A DNA stretch of 64,000 nucleotides from an uncultured Lachnospiraceae bacterium (GTDB taxonomy: Bacteria; Bacillota; Clostridia; Lachnospirales; Lachnospiraceae). Numbering within the stretch: position 1 is the stretch's first letter; each line of letters begins with the position of its first letter. Below, one piece after another: positions 24,067 through 32,359 of the stretch. The DNA is taken from NCBI GenBank assembly GCA_910577275.1, contig CAJTMW010000002.1, forward strand, positions 159,807-223,806. The letters are read 5' to 3'. Both the position numbers and the translations under genes were made by a program. The notes beneath the pieces were generated by a model. That model searched no databases and was not told the origin of the DNA. It saw only the letters and a program-made list of their open reading frames with translations.

Positions 24067-24972
24067 ATGAATGAGAAAGAAAATATAACCGGCGGCGGTT
24101 TCGCGGAGGCGGGGGAGAAAAAACCATGCGGCGGTTTTGCAGGCATGGAGGAGAAAAAACCATGCGGCAGCGGGAGCGGGGGATACAGGAACAGGCTTTG
24201 GGAAAAGCTGAAGGCCGGAGAGAAGATTTACGGATTTTCCGTGAATTTCCCGAGCCCGCCGATGATTGAGTGCATTGCGCCGGGATGGGATTATGTGTGG
24301 CTTGACGGTCAGCACGGACTTATGGGCTATCAGGAGCTGCTTTCCTTAAGCATTGCGGCGAGGGCGGCACAGGTGAGCACAATCATCCGCGCTCCGGGGC
24401 ATGACTTTTCCGTGCTGGGGCCGCTGATGGATTTGTGTCCGCAGGGACTGATGGCGCCTATGGTGAATAACGGGGAAGAGGCGAAGGAAATAGCGTCATG
24501 CCTGCAGTTTCCGCCCAAAGGCCGCCGTTCTTTCTGGAACACCCGGATGATTCAGCTTGCCGGGGACGCATATTATAAGGAAAAGACCACGCTGGTGATT
24601 GCCCAGATTGAGACGGCGGAGGGCGTTCGGAATGTGGACGGTATTATCGGCACGGAAGGGATAGACGTCCTTATGTACGGCCCGGCTGATTTGGGGCTTT
24701 CCTATGGGTTAAAGCCCGGCAGCAGCCGGAAGGAGTATCCGTGCATGGCTCATGCGGCCGGGGAAGTGGTGCGGGCGGCAAGGTCGGCGGGAAAGTATTC
24801 CATGTTTATTGCCGGAGACGTGCGGGAAGCGCGGGAGCTGGAAGAAATGGGCGCGGACATCATTGTCTGCGGCAGTGACTACGGATTTTTGAAGGAAGGA
24901 GCAAAAGAGATACTTGGCGGGCTTCGGGGTGAAGTATTGTGGCAGGGAACCGGAGCGAAACTATCATGGTAA
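24067..24972 (+). CDS. HpcH/HpaI-family aldolase, paralogue 2, with N-terminal repeat
   Basis: 301 residues. The core (about 38-290) matches paralogue 1: metal ligands in AQIETAEG and GPADLGLS, but the active-site segment reads LDGQHGLMG where paralogue 1 has IDAEHGP. The two probably differ in substrate. The first 37 residues are not family sequence and hold two 12-residue units (GGFAEAGEKKPC, GGFAGMEEKKPC). An internal GTG or later start could skip them, but ATG 24067 has normal spacing from the previous gene. Ribosome site is weak. A good ribosome site is not seen closer to the core. Confidence 0.88.
   Translation: MNEKENITGGGFAEAGEKKPCGGFAGMEEKKPCGSGSGGYRNRLWEKLKAGEKIYGFSVNFPSPPMIECIAPGWDYVWLDGQHGLMGYQELLSLSIAARAAQVSTIIRAPGHDFSVLGPLMDLCPQGLMAPMVNNGEEAKEIASCLQFPPKGRRSFWNTRMIQLAGDAYYKEKTTLVIAQIETAEGVRNVDGIIGTEGIDVLMYGPADLGLSYGLKPGSSRKEYPCMAHAAGEVVRAARSAGKYSMFIAGDVREARELEEMGADIIVCGSDYGFLKEGAKEILGGLRGEVLWQGTGAKLSW
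24094..24165 (+). repeat. Two in-frame 36-bp units in the aldolase gene
   Basis: The second unit (24130-24165) repeats the first (24094-24129) with few changes; both end in GAGAAAAAACCATGC. The encoded 12-residue unit shares K-x-P and F-A-G positions with the five-unit repeat in the hydrolase at 44.8 kb. Confidence 0.85.
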
Positions 24973-24982
24973 GGAGGAGCAG

Positions 24983-25972
24983 ATGTACAAAGCAAAGGAA
25001 GAACGATACGAAAACATGAAGTATGTAAGGTGCGGCAAAAGCGGCGTCCTGATTCCCAGAATTGCGCTGGGATTCTGGCACAATTTCGGCTCTGTTGACA
25101 ATTTTGAGAATCAGAAGGCCATGGTGCGCAGAGCTTTTGATTTGGGAATCACCCATTTTGATTTGGCGAACAATTACGGGCCGGTTTACGGTTCGGCGGA
25201 GGAAAACTTCGGGAGAATCATGGATGCGGACATGCGTCCCTACAGAGATGAGATGCTGATTGCCACCAAGGCGGGATACGATATGTGGAAGGGGCCCTAC
25301 GGGGACGGCGGCAGCAGGAAGTATCTGATGGCAAGTCTCGACCAGAGCCTTAAGAGGATGCGCCTCGACTATGTGGATATTTTTTATCACCACAGACCGG
25401 ACCCGGACACGCCTTTAGAGGAGACCATGGAAGCCCTGTCGGATATTGTGCGTCAGGGAAAGGCGCTTTATGTGGGGATTTCCAATTATAATGCAGAGCA
25501 GACGAGGAGAGCGGCCGAAATTCTTTCACGGAACCATACGCCTCTTTTGATTCATCAGTTCCGCTACAATATGATGGACAGGAAATATGAAACAGAGGGG
25601 TTAAAGGATGCGCTGAAGGAGCTGGGAGTCGGCAGTATTTCCTTCTCGCCCCTGGCGCAGGGGATTCTGACGGACCGCTACCTTCACGGGATTCCCGAGG
25701 GCAGCAGGGCAACAAGAAATCATTTCCTCAAGGAAAAGGATATTCAGGCTGCTTTGGTGGAAAAGGTAGAGCGGCTGAATCAGATGGCAGGGGAAAGAGG
25801 ACAGACCCTTGCGGAGATGGCCCTTTGCTGGAACTTGCGCGGGGATAACCTGAACACCGTCTTAATCGGCGCAAGCAGGCCGGAGCAGATTGAAAATAAT
25901 GTGAAGATTCTTACCGGAACGGATTTTTCGGAGGAAGAGCTGAAAAAGATAGATGAAATTCTGGCGCAATAG
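24983..25972 (+). CDS. Aldo/keto reductase, YghZ/Kv-beta-like
   Basis: 329 residues from the ATG behind AAGGAGGAG. It is an NAD(P)H-dependent (beta/alpha)8 reductase. Family features: LGITHFDLANNYGPVYGSAEENFG with catalytic Asp and Tyr, the active-site Lys in ATKAGYDMWKGPYG, His in DIFYHHRPDP, and the cofactor region GASRPEQIENNV. It closes the aldolase/ABC operon and could reduce the aldehyde released by the aldolases, or act on glyceraldehyde-like products. That link is inferred from gene order only. Confidence 0.9.
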   Translation: MYKAKEERYENMKYVRCGKSGVLIPRIALGFWHNFGSVDNFENQKAMVRRAFDLGITHFDLANNYGPVYGSAEENFGRIMDADMRPYRDEMLIATKAGYDMWKGPYGDGGSRKYLMASLDQSLKRMRLDYVDIFYHHRPDPDTPLEETMEALSDIVRQGKALYVGISNYNAEQTRRAAEILSRNHTPLLIHQFRYNMMDRKYETEGLKDALKELGVGSISFSPLAQGILTDRYLHGIPEGSRATRNHFLKEKDIQAALVEKVERLNQMAGERGQTLAEMALCWNLRGDNLNTVLIGASRPEQIENNVKILTGTDFSEEELKKIDEILAQ

Positions 25973-25998
25973 GGTTATTGACTGTAAAAAAGAGCTGC

Positions 25999-26061
25999 TG
26001 CCGGGTTCATTCCCGGCAAAATATACACTTTCTGGCGGTCTGCGCATTTACTGCGCAGACC
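25999..26061 (+). terminator. Two hairpins after the aldolase/ABC operon
   Basis: TGCCGGG/CCCGGCA (25999-26018) is followed by a perfect 10-bp stem GGTCTGCGCA/TGCGCAGACC (26037-26061). A T run occurs only about 18 bases further on, so these may stall or protect the transcript rather than be textbook terminators. Confidence 0.45.
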
Positions 26062-26096
26062 TGGCTGAATAGTTGCTGAATTTTTTTAAATTTTGG

Positions 26097-26125
26097 TTGA
26101 AAAATATTTGTAATTATATTATACT
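26097..26125 (+). promoter_or_regulatory. Sigma-A promoter for the Rpn-type gene
   Basis: TTGAAA and TATACT are spaced 17 bases. A leader of about 210 bases follows, with GCAGCA/TGCTGC near 26166 and CCTGCTTT/AAAGCAGG (about 26216-26252) as possible stems. The gap 25973-26341 otherwise holds only the operon-end hairpins. Confidence 0.72.
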
Positions 26126-26341
26126 TGTTTCAAAGCAAACGATTTCTTTAAGTGAAAGCTTATATGGCAGCAATGCTGCGTCTTATGGAATAATCTGTTC
26201 TCATATTCTTGAAATCCTGCTTTTAATACCCTGATACATTAGAATAAAGCAGGAAAATCCAAAAGGACAGAGAAAAAGGCCAGGGTGAAAGCCGTATTCA
26301 ATGTGTTGAAATGTATTTTCCTGCACAAAGGAGGAAAATGC

Positions 26342-27253
26342 ATGACGGAAAAAACGGTAACAAAGCTGGAACAGTTAAACCTGGTAGACAGATTTCTGTT
26401 CAGCGAAACAATGGAGGATAAGGATGCTTATCAGGCGGCAGTCAGTATTCTGCTTGAGAATGAGATTGACTTACTGGACAGGCCGGAAACGGAAAAGGAG
26501 CTGAGAGTATCACCACAGCTGCGGCAAATCAGGCTTGATGTGGTGAGCCTGGATAGGGCGGGGACGCTTTACTATACGGAGATGCAGAACAGGGATACCG
26601 GAAATCTGAAGAAAAGGAGCCGGTATTATCAGGCGCAGCTGGATGTATCCCTGCTAGAGCCGGGCAGCAAGGATTTTAATCTGCTGAATGACAGCTGTTT
26701 TATATTGATAGCGCCTTTTGACTTGTATGAACGCGGATTATACAGATATACCTTTGAGGGGGTCTGCCGGGAATGTCCGGATTTGAAAATAGGAGACGGG
26801 GCAATCCGTGTATTTATCAACACAAAGGGGAAGAACAGGGAGAAATTTTCACAGGAATTTCTGGATTTTATGGAATACATAACAGCGTCCACAGACGAAA
26901 CAGCCGGTAAAACCGAAAGCGGCCGGATAAAGCTGATTCATGAAAGAGTCGGAAAAATCAGAAAGTCGGAAAAGGCGGGGGTGAAATACATGCAGCTTTG
27001 GGAAGAGATGGCGTATGCAAGAGAGGAAGCGATTGAGGAAGGCCGTGCGGAAGGGCTTGAAATAGGACTTGCAGAAGGTAAAAGTAAGAAACTGATTAAC
27101 ATCGTATGCAGGATGCTGCAAAAGGATAATACGCCGGAGATAATTGCGGATAATCTTGAGGAAAGTATTGATTACATCAAAGAAATTGACCGGGCGGCGC
27201 AGGAATGCGGGTATGACTGTGATAAAATATATGAAAGATTAACAGCCATATAA
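26342..27253 (+). CDS. Rpn/YhgA-like PD-(D/E)XK nuclease family protein
   Basis: 303 residues from the ATG behind AAGGAGG. Features fit the recombination-promoting nuclease / transposase-like PD-(D/E)XK family: an opening FLFSETMEDKDAYQAAVSIL, then RQIRLDVVSLDRAGTLYYTEMQN with the Asp and E-x-Q catalytic positions, then RSRYYQAQLD, and a C-terminal helix rich in Glu repeats (EEAIEEGRAEGLEIGLAEG). These are often annotated as transposases, but are chromosomal nucleases of unclear role that vary in copy number. No inverted repeats or target duplications are seen around it. Confidence 0.85.
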   Translation: MTEKTVTKLEQLNLVDRFLFSETMEDKDAYQAAVSILLENEIDLLDRPETEKELRVSPQLRQIRLDVVSLDRAGTLYYTEMQNRDTGNLKKRSRYYQAQLDVSLLEPGSKDFNLLNDSCFILIAPFDLYERGLYRYTFEGVCRECPDLKIGDGAIRVFINTKGKNREKFSQEFLDFMEYITASTDETAGKTESGRIKLIHERVGKIRKSEKAGVKYMQLWEEMAYAREEAIEEGRAEGLEIGLAEGKSKKLINIVCRMLQKDNTPEIIADNLEESIDYIKEIDRAAQECGYDCDKIYERLTAI

Positions 27254-27286
27254 CGCTGTGGGCGTCATGGAAACGGAGGAAAATAT

Positions 27287-29899
27287 ATGCAGATTTACAA
27301 TACAAAAGTCAATCATCTGACCAACCCGGTTGGATTCCGTATGCCGGAAACGGTATTTTCGTGGAAGGTGAAAGAAGCGGAGGGGAAAAGGCAGAAATGG
27401 GCCCGTCTTCGTGTGGCAATGGATGCGGGAATGAAGGAGGTTGTTTTTGACTCCGGCTGCGATGAGAAGGCGGACTCTCTGGCATATCCGGTTAAGCTCC
27501 TGTTATCGCCGAGGAAGCGGTATTACTGGACGGTGGAGGTGCTAAGCGATAAGGGCGAGAACGCGGTCAGCGAGACGGCATGGTTTGAGACGGCCAAAAG
27601 GGATGAGGCATGGACGGGAAAATGGATTGGCTGCGACAGCAAAGAGCAGCGTCACCCGTATTTTGAAAAGAAAATCATTCCTGCCGCCGGGAAAAAGGTG
27701 GCAAGGGCAAGGCTTTATATCTGCGGGCTGGGCCTGTACGAGGCTTTTTATAACGGGGAGAGAATCGGTGAGGAGTATCTTACCCCTTACAGCAATGATT
27801 ATAAGGAGTGGGTGCAGTATCAGACCTTTGACGTGACGGAGCAGATGCAGAAGGAAGGAAAGCTGTCCGTACTTTTGGGGAACGGGTGGTACAAGGGGCG
27901 GTTCGGCTTTTTCCAGAAGGAAGAAACAGGCTTTTTCGGCAATGAATGGAAGCTGATTGCCGAGGCGCATCTGGATTATGAGGATGGCAGCCATGAGGTA
28001 ATCGGGACGGACGAGAGCTGGAGGGTGCGAAGAAGCAAGATTACGTTTTCCAATCTCTATGACGGGGAGCACAGGGATGATACGCTGCCGGAGCTGCCGG
28101 AAGAAGGGGCGCGTTTCTGTGAGGCCCCGGCCGGGAAGCTTACGGAGAGGATGAGCCTTCCGGTCACCATTCATGAAACGTTCAGTCCGGCGGAGCTGAT
28201 TCAGACTCCGGCAGGAGAGCAGGTATTTGACTTGGGGCAGGAATTTGCGGGTCTGTTTTCCCTTAAGGTGAAGGAGAGCGCGGGAACAAAGATTCATATT
28301 CAGACCGGTGAGATTCTGCAGAACGGCAATTTTTATAATGAAAATTTGAGAAGCGCGAAATCGGAATATATTTATATTTCCGACGGAACGGAGCAGGTTC
28401 TGGTTCCGCACTTTACTTACTACGGCTACCGCTATGTGAAGGTAAGCGGGATTTCCGATTTGAAAAAGGACGATTTGAAGGGACTGTCTCTTTACAGCGA
28501 TATTGAGAGGACGGGAGAGCTGGCGACAGGTCACGAGCTGGTAAACCGTTTCATAGAAAACGTGCGATGGGGGCTTAAGAGCAACTTTATCGACGTGCCT
28601 ACGGACTGTCCCCAGAGGGATGAGAGAATGGGCTGGACAGGCGACGCTCAGGTATTTTCGCCTACGGCAACCTATTTAAAGGACACCTATGCCTTTTATG
28701 CAAAATATCTGTATGACATGGCGAAAGAACAGAGTGTTCTCGGCGGTCTTGTTCCTAATGTGGTTCCTTCCTGCGGCCTGGAGGAAACGGCCACGGTCTG
28801 GGGAGACGCCGCCTGCATTATTCCGTGGAATCTTTATTTATTCTATGGAGATAAGAGCATTCTGAAAAATCAGTTTGAGAGTATGAAAAGCTGGGTGGAT
28901 TACATCCGAAAGGTTGACGGGGATAATCACGGGTGGCGGTATGTGTTCCATTTTGGCGACTGGCTGGCCCTTGACAATCCGGCCGGCGGCGAGGAGCAGG
29001 TATTCGGCGCAACGGACGAGGAATTCATTGCCAATCTGTATTATGCAGTCAGCGTCGGGCTTGTGGCGGATGCGGCGGCAGTACTGGGCATGAAAAGGGA
29101 AGAAGAGGAATACCGGGCGCTCTCCAAAGAGCAGTTTGAGATTGTGAAGAGAGAATATTACAGCGTGACGGGGCGGTGCTGTATCAGGACCCAGACGGCG
29201 CTTCTCCTTACCTTAAAATATCGTCTGTCAGATAATGAAGAACTGACGAAAAAGCAGCTTTTAAAGCTCTTTAAGGACAGTAACGGAAAGCTGAAAACGG
29301 GATTTGTGGGCACGCCTCTGATGTGTAATATTTTATCCGACAACGGAATGGACGCTCTGGCCTATGAACTGCTTTTAAATGAGGATTATCCCGGCTGGCT
29401 CCATGAAGTGAAGCTGGGGGCAACCACGGTCTGGGAGCGCTGGAACAGCCTTCGGGACGACGGCTCTATCTCGGGAATCAGCATGAACAGCATGAATCAT
29501 TATTCTTATGGCTCCGTGGTGGAATGGATGTTCCGTCATGGGGCGGGACTTGATTTTAAGAAGGATATCCCGGGATGCCGCTGTGCGGAATTAAAACCGG
29601 TTTTAAACAGAAGGCTTGGAAAAATGGAAGCCTCCTATGACTCTCCGGCAGGGCTTTATGAAATCGGCTGGCAGATGGAGGAGACGGAAGGAGGCATAAG
29701 CCGCATAACGATAAAGGTAACCGTTCCTTTTGGCTGCGAGGCCAGGCTGACGCTCCCTTCCGTGAAAGAGGATACAAAAGAGAAGCTTTTTGAGGATAAG
29801 GAAAATCCGTTATTTGCGGATGTGCGGGACGGGATTTGCCTTTTGACGGCGGGAAATTACGCGGTATCCTATGAAGCAGAGCCGGAGAATGAGGAGTAA
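27287..29899 (+). CDS. Alpha-L-rhamnosidase, GH78
   Basis: 870 residues, normal for GH78, without signal peptide. It removes terminal rhamnose from glycans or plant glycosides. The N-terminal beta-sandwich part starts YNTKVNHLTNPVGF and includes ARLYICGLGLYEAFYNG. The catalytic (alpha/alpha)6 part has FIDVPTDCPQRDERMGWTGD (about 433-452), with acidic residues known to act in this family, and later WGDAACIIPWNLYL and GATTVWERWNSLRDDGSI. Because it is cytoplasmic, it probably acts on imported rhamnosides. It follows the aldolase operon, which could process oxidised rhamnose, but no rhamnose pathway genes are visible. Confidence 0.94.
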   Translation: MQIYNTKVNHLTNPVGFRMPETVFSWKVKEAEGKRQKWARLRVAMDAGMKEVVFDSGCDEKADSLAYPVKLLLSPRKRYYWTVEVLSDKGENAVSETAWFETAKRDEAWTGKWIGCDSKEQRHPYFEKKIIPAAGKKVARARLYICGLGLYEAFYNGERIGEEYLTPYSNDYKEWVQYQTFDVTEQMQKEGKLSVLLGNGWYKGRFGFFQKEETGFFGNEWKLIAEAHLDYEDGSHEVIGTDESWRVRRSKITFSNLYDGEHRDDTLPELPEEGARFCEAPAGKLTERMSLPVTIHETFSPAELIQTPAGEQVFDLGQEFAGLFSLKVKESAGTKIHIQTGEILQNGNFYNENLRSAKSEYIYISDGTEQVLVPHFTYYGYRYVKVSGISDLKKDDLKGLSLYSDIERTGELATGHELVNRFIENVRWGLKSNFIDVPTDCPQRDERMGWTGDAQVFSPTATYLKDTYAFYAKYLYDMAKEQSVLGGLVPNVVPSCGLEETATVWGDAACIIPWNLYLFYGDKSILKNQFESMKSWVDYIRKVDGDNHGWRYVFHFGDWLALDNPAGGEEQVFGATDEEFIANLYYAVSVGLVADAAAVLGMKREEEEYRALSKEQFEIVKREYYSVTGRCCIRTQTALLLTLKYRLSDNEELTKKQLLKLFKDSNGKLKTGFVGTPLMCNILSDNGMDALAYELLLNEDYPGWLHEVKLGATTVWERWNSLRDDGSISGISMNSMNHYSYGSVVEWMFRHGAGLDFKKDIPGCRCAELKPVLNRRLGKMEASYDSPAGLYEIGWQMEETEGGISRITIKVTVPFGCEARLTLPSVKEDTKEKLFEDKENPLFADVRDGICLLTAGNYAVSYEAEPENEE

Positions 29900-29943
29900 G
29901 GGGGCAGCCCCTTACTTTCAGTAGGATACCTCAGATGGCATAT

Positions 29944-30945
29944 TTAAGCCTCCGGCATTTCCGAGGTTGTCCCGCCATAGGCGTAGGAGACAGGAAGGCA
30001 GACCAGCGGAGGTTTGGAGAGCATGTTTTCCTGTGTAAGGAGTTCAACGCACATTTCGGCGATTTCCGATACCGGCTGCACGATGGTGGAACAGGTGTAA
30101 GCCTTATTTCCGAAATGTCTTGTGCCGTCAAAGCCAATCACCTGAACGTCTCCGGGAACCGCCTGCCCGAGCTTTTTCAGAGTTCTCAAAATATCATGGG
30201 CGAGGGTGTCCGTTACACAGAAAATTCCGTCAAACGCCAGTTTCCCGTTTATAATGTGCCCGGCAAGAAAATCTTCAAATTCTTTATAAGGTTCTCCGTC
30301 ATTTATAATTTTCATTTCATAAGAAAGCCCTCTGGCCAGACAGCCGTTTTCAAATCCGGCTTTTCTTTTGTTAGGTTCATTGGTCAGGGAGGAGCCCCAT
30401 CTTAAAAAAGCGACTTTCCGGCACCCCAAATCTGCCAGTTTTTCTGCGGCAAGCTGCCCGCCGGCAAAATTGTCGCTGGTGACGCAGGGGATTTTAGGCC
30501 CCATGGAGCGGTCAATGGCGATAAAGGGCGTGGTTTCCTCGATGACTAAATCAGGGTTGTAAGTGAGCCCGATGATTCCATCCACCTTGTTTTGCTGCGC
30601 CATCGCCACATATTCCTGTTCCAGATTGGAATCGTAGTCGGTGGAGCACAAAAGCATGCGGTATTTTCTTTTCAAAAGAGCAAGGTTGATATGATAAGTA
30701 AGGGAGGCGTAAAAGGGCTCCAAGGTATTGGGGATAAGGAGCGCCACGGTATGAGTTTTGCTGGCCTTAAGCCCCTGGGCGTAGCTGTTTATCTGATAGT
30801 TCAATTTCCTGATGGCCTCCTCCACCCGGATTTTATAGGAATCGCCCACAGGGAGGCCGTTTACGACTTTGGAGACCGTTCCGAGGGCAACGCCGGCTTC
30901 CCGGGCAACGTCTTTCATGGTGGGGGCGGAATTTTCTTTTTTCAT
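29944..30945 (-). CDS. LacI-family transcriptional regulator
   Basis: 333 residues from the ATG behind GGAGG. The N-terminal HTH is TMKDVAREAGVALGTVSKVVNG (read about 9-30), followed by the hinge INSYAQGLKASKT and a periplasmic-binding-protein-like sugar domain (VALLIPN, DGIIGLTYNPD, DVQVIGFDGT). It is divergent from the transporter/GH32 operon. The gap between them has two inverted copies of a 15-base sequence that includes AAACGTT, the kind of core LacI proteins bind. It probably represses the fructoside operon and is released by the sugar. Confidence 0.93.
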   Translation of the reverse strand: MKKENSAPTMKDVAREAGVALGTVSKVVNGLPVGDSYKIRVEEAIRKLNYQINSYAQGLKASKTHTVALLIPNTLEPFYASLTYHINLALLKRKYRMLLCSTDYDSNLEQEYVAMAQQNKVDGIIGLTYNPDLVIEETTPFIAIDRSMGPKIPCVTSDNFAGGQLAAEKLADLGCRKVAFLRWGSSLTNEPNKRKAGFENGCLARGLSYEMKIINDGEPYKEFEDFLAGHIINGKLAFDGIFCVTDTLAHDILRTLKKLGQAVPGDVQVIGFDGTRHFGNKAYTCSTIVQPVSEIAEMCVELLTQENMLSKPPLVCLPVSYAYGGTTSEMPEA

Positions 30946-31102
30946 GGTTACCTCCGCATAATCCCGCAGGCGCCGGGCCGACGACTATATTCAGGCATCT
31001 GGCAATGGCCGCGGGGCATTAATTTCACTAAAATTTACTTGTGCTTCAGATTATTAATTATAAGGGAAAGAAATTTATTTGTAAAGAGAATAATGCAACT
31101 AT

Positions 31103-31117
31103 TTCATGAAACGTTAT
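31103..31117 (-). promoter_or_regulatory. Putative LacI operator, distal copy
   Basis: TTCATGAAACGTTAT. This is the exact reverse complement of the copy at 31258-31272. It lies about 160 bases upstream of the lacI-type start codon and could allow looping with the other copy. Confidence 0.65.
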
Positions 31118-31212
31118 GTGAAACAAATATGTATTTTTCACCAAAACAAAAGCATAATATTTGTGAAAAACCACGAAAAGCATATAAAACGAGAAAAATA
31201 TCTAAAATAATA

Positions 31213-31241
31213 TTGATTTTATAAAAATAAAATGATATTTT
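31213..31241 (+). promoter_or_regulatory. Promoter of the transporter/GH32 operon
   Basis: TTGATT and TATTTT are separated by 17 bases. The predicted start (about 31248) lies just before the proximal operator, which would block it directly. The match to consensus is moderate in a very AT-rich stretch. Confidence 0.5.
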
Positions 31242-31257
31242 AGTAAACAAGATATAA

Positions 31258-31272
31258 ATAACGTTTCATGAA
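31258..31272 (+). promoter_or_regulatory. Putative LacI operator, proximal copy
   Basis: ATAACGTTTCATGAA, exact inverse of the distal copy, immediately downstream of the predicted transcription start. The 30946-31408 gap also holds an 18-base direct repeat further on. Confidence 0.68.
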
Positions 31273-31391
31273 CGGATGCGGAACTCAAAACAGCATCAGC
31301 GCAAAAGCGCACGGAACGATGAGCAGGCGCAGAAGCGACTGGGAATTGTTCCAGACCAGGGTGCGCTGAAGAGCGGATGCGGAACTCAAAA
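31273..31391 (+). repeat. 18-base direct repeat in the operon leader
   Basis: CGGATGCGGAACTCAAAA occurs at 31273-31290 and again at 31374-31391, just before the ribosome site. Between the copies, GCGCAAAAGCGC and GGAAC...GTTCC can pair. The function is unknown. Confidence 0.7.
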
Positions 31392-31408
31392 TAAGAAAGG
31401 AGCACAAT

Positions 31409-32350
31409 ATGAGCAAGAGCAAGTCAGCCGCGATAAATCCGGCGATGACAGTAAAAAGACCGCTGAAAAGGCGAATCATGGACAACTGGCAGTTGTACGC
31501 CATGCTGCTGATTCCGGTGGTTCTGACAATTATTTACAAGTACATACCCATGTACGGCATCCAGATTGCTTTCAGGGATTACAAGGCAAGCAAGGGGTTT
31601 ACCGGGAGCGAATGGGTGGGCCTTGAATGGTTCTGGCGTTTTTTCAGCGCGCCGACCTTTGGCAGGATGATTAAAAACACAGTACTTCTCAGTTTATTCA
31701 GCCTTTTGTGGAGCTTCCCGATTCCCATTATTTTAGCGTTGATGCTGAATCAGCTCAGGTTCCAGCGTTTTAAGAGGCTGACCCAGACGGTTCTCTACGC
31801 GCCGCACTTTATCTCCACCATGGTTATCTGCGGTATGATTAGAATCTTCTTAAGTCCTTCCGGCGGGCTGATTAACCTGATTGCGGGAACCTCCATAGAT
31901 TTCCTCACGGAATCATCGGCTTTCAGGACAATCTATATTGCTTCGGGAATCTGGCAGGACGCAGGCTGGGGAATCATTGTCTACATGGCAACCCTGTCGG
32001 GAATCGACACCGCCCTTTACGAGGCGGCAAAGGTGGACGGGGCGTCCCTGTTTCAGAGAATTCTCCATATTGACATACCCGGGCTGCGCTCCATTATGGT
32101 GCTGAACCTGATTATGAGCGCCGGAAGCCTGATGAATGTGGGCTTTGAAAAGGTATGGCTTTTACAGACGGATTTAAATAAATCGGTAAGCGACGTCATT
32201 TCGGTTTACGTTTATCAAAAGGGTATCGAGAGCGCCAAGTACAGCTACTCAACGGCGGTGGGGCTGTTTAACACGGTAATTAACATTATACTGCTGATTG
32301 TGGTTAACAAGATGGCAAGTAAGATATCCGATGATACGAGCTTTATATAG
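31409..32350 (+). CDS. ABC transporter permease, LplB type
   Basis: 313 residues behind AAAGGAG. Opening segment LYAMLLIPVVLTIIYKYIPMYGIQIAFRDYK is typical of LplB, a permease group used for complex oligosaccharides in Firmicutes. Six membrane segments are predicted. The EAA loop reads ALYEAAKVDGASLFQRILHI. It forms a channel with the YtcP-type permease 9 bases downstream. Confidence 0.94.
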   Translation: MSKSKSAAINPAMTVKRPLKRRIMDNWQLYAMLLIPVVLTIIYKYIPMYGIQIAFRDYKASKGFTGSEWVGLEWFWRFFSAPTFGRMIKNTVLLSLFSLLWSFPIPIILALMLNQLRFQRFKRLTQTVLYAPHFISTMVICGMIRIFLSPSGGLINLIAGTSIDFLTESSAFRTIYIASGIWQDAGWGIIVYMATLSGIDTALYEAAKVDGASLFQRILHIDIPGLRSIMVLNLIMSAGSLMNVGFEKVWLLQTDLNKSVSDVISVYVYQKGIESAKYSYSTAVGLFNTVINIILLIVVNKMASKISDDTSFI

Positions 32351-32359
32351 GAGGGCGTT

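Noticed and set aside
26342..27253. Insertion sequence transposase
   Set aside because: The protein belongs to the Rpn/PD-(D/E)XK group often labelled transposase. No terminal inverted repeats or target duplications flank it.
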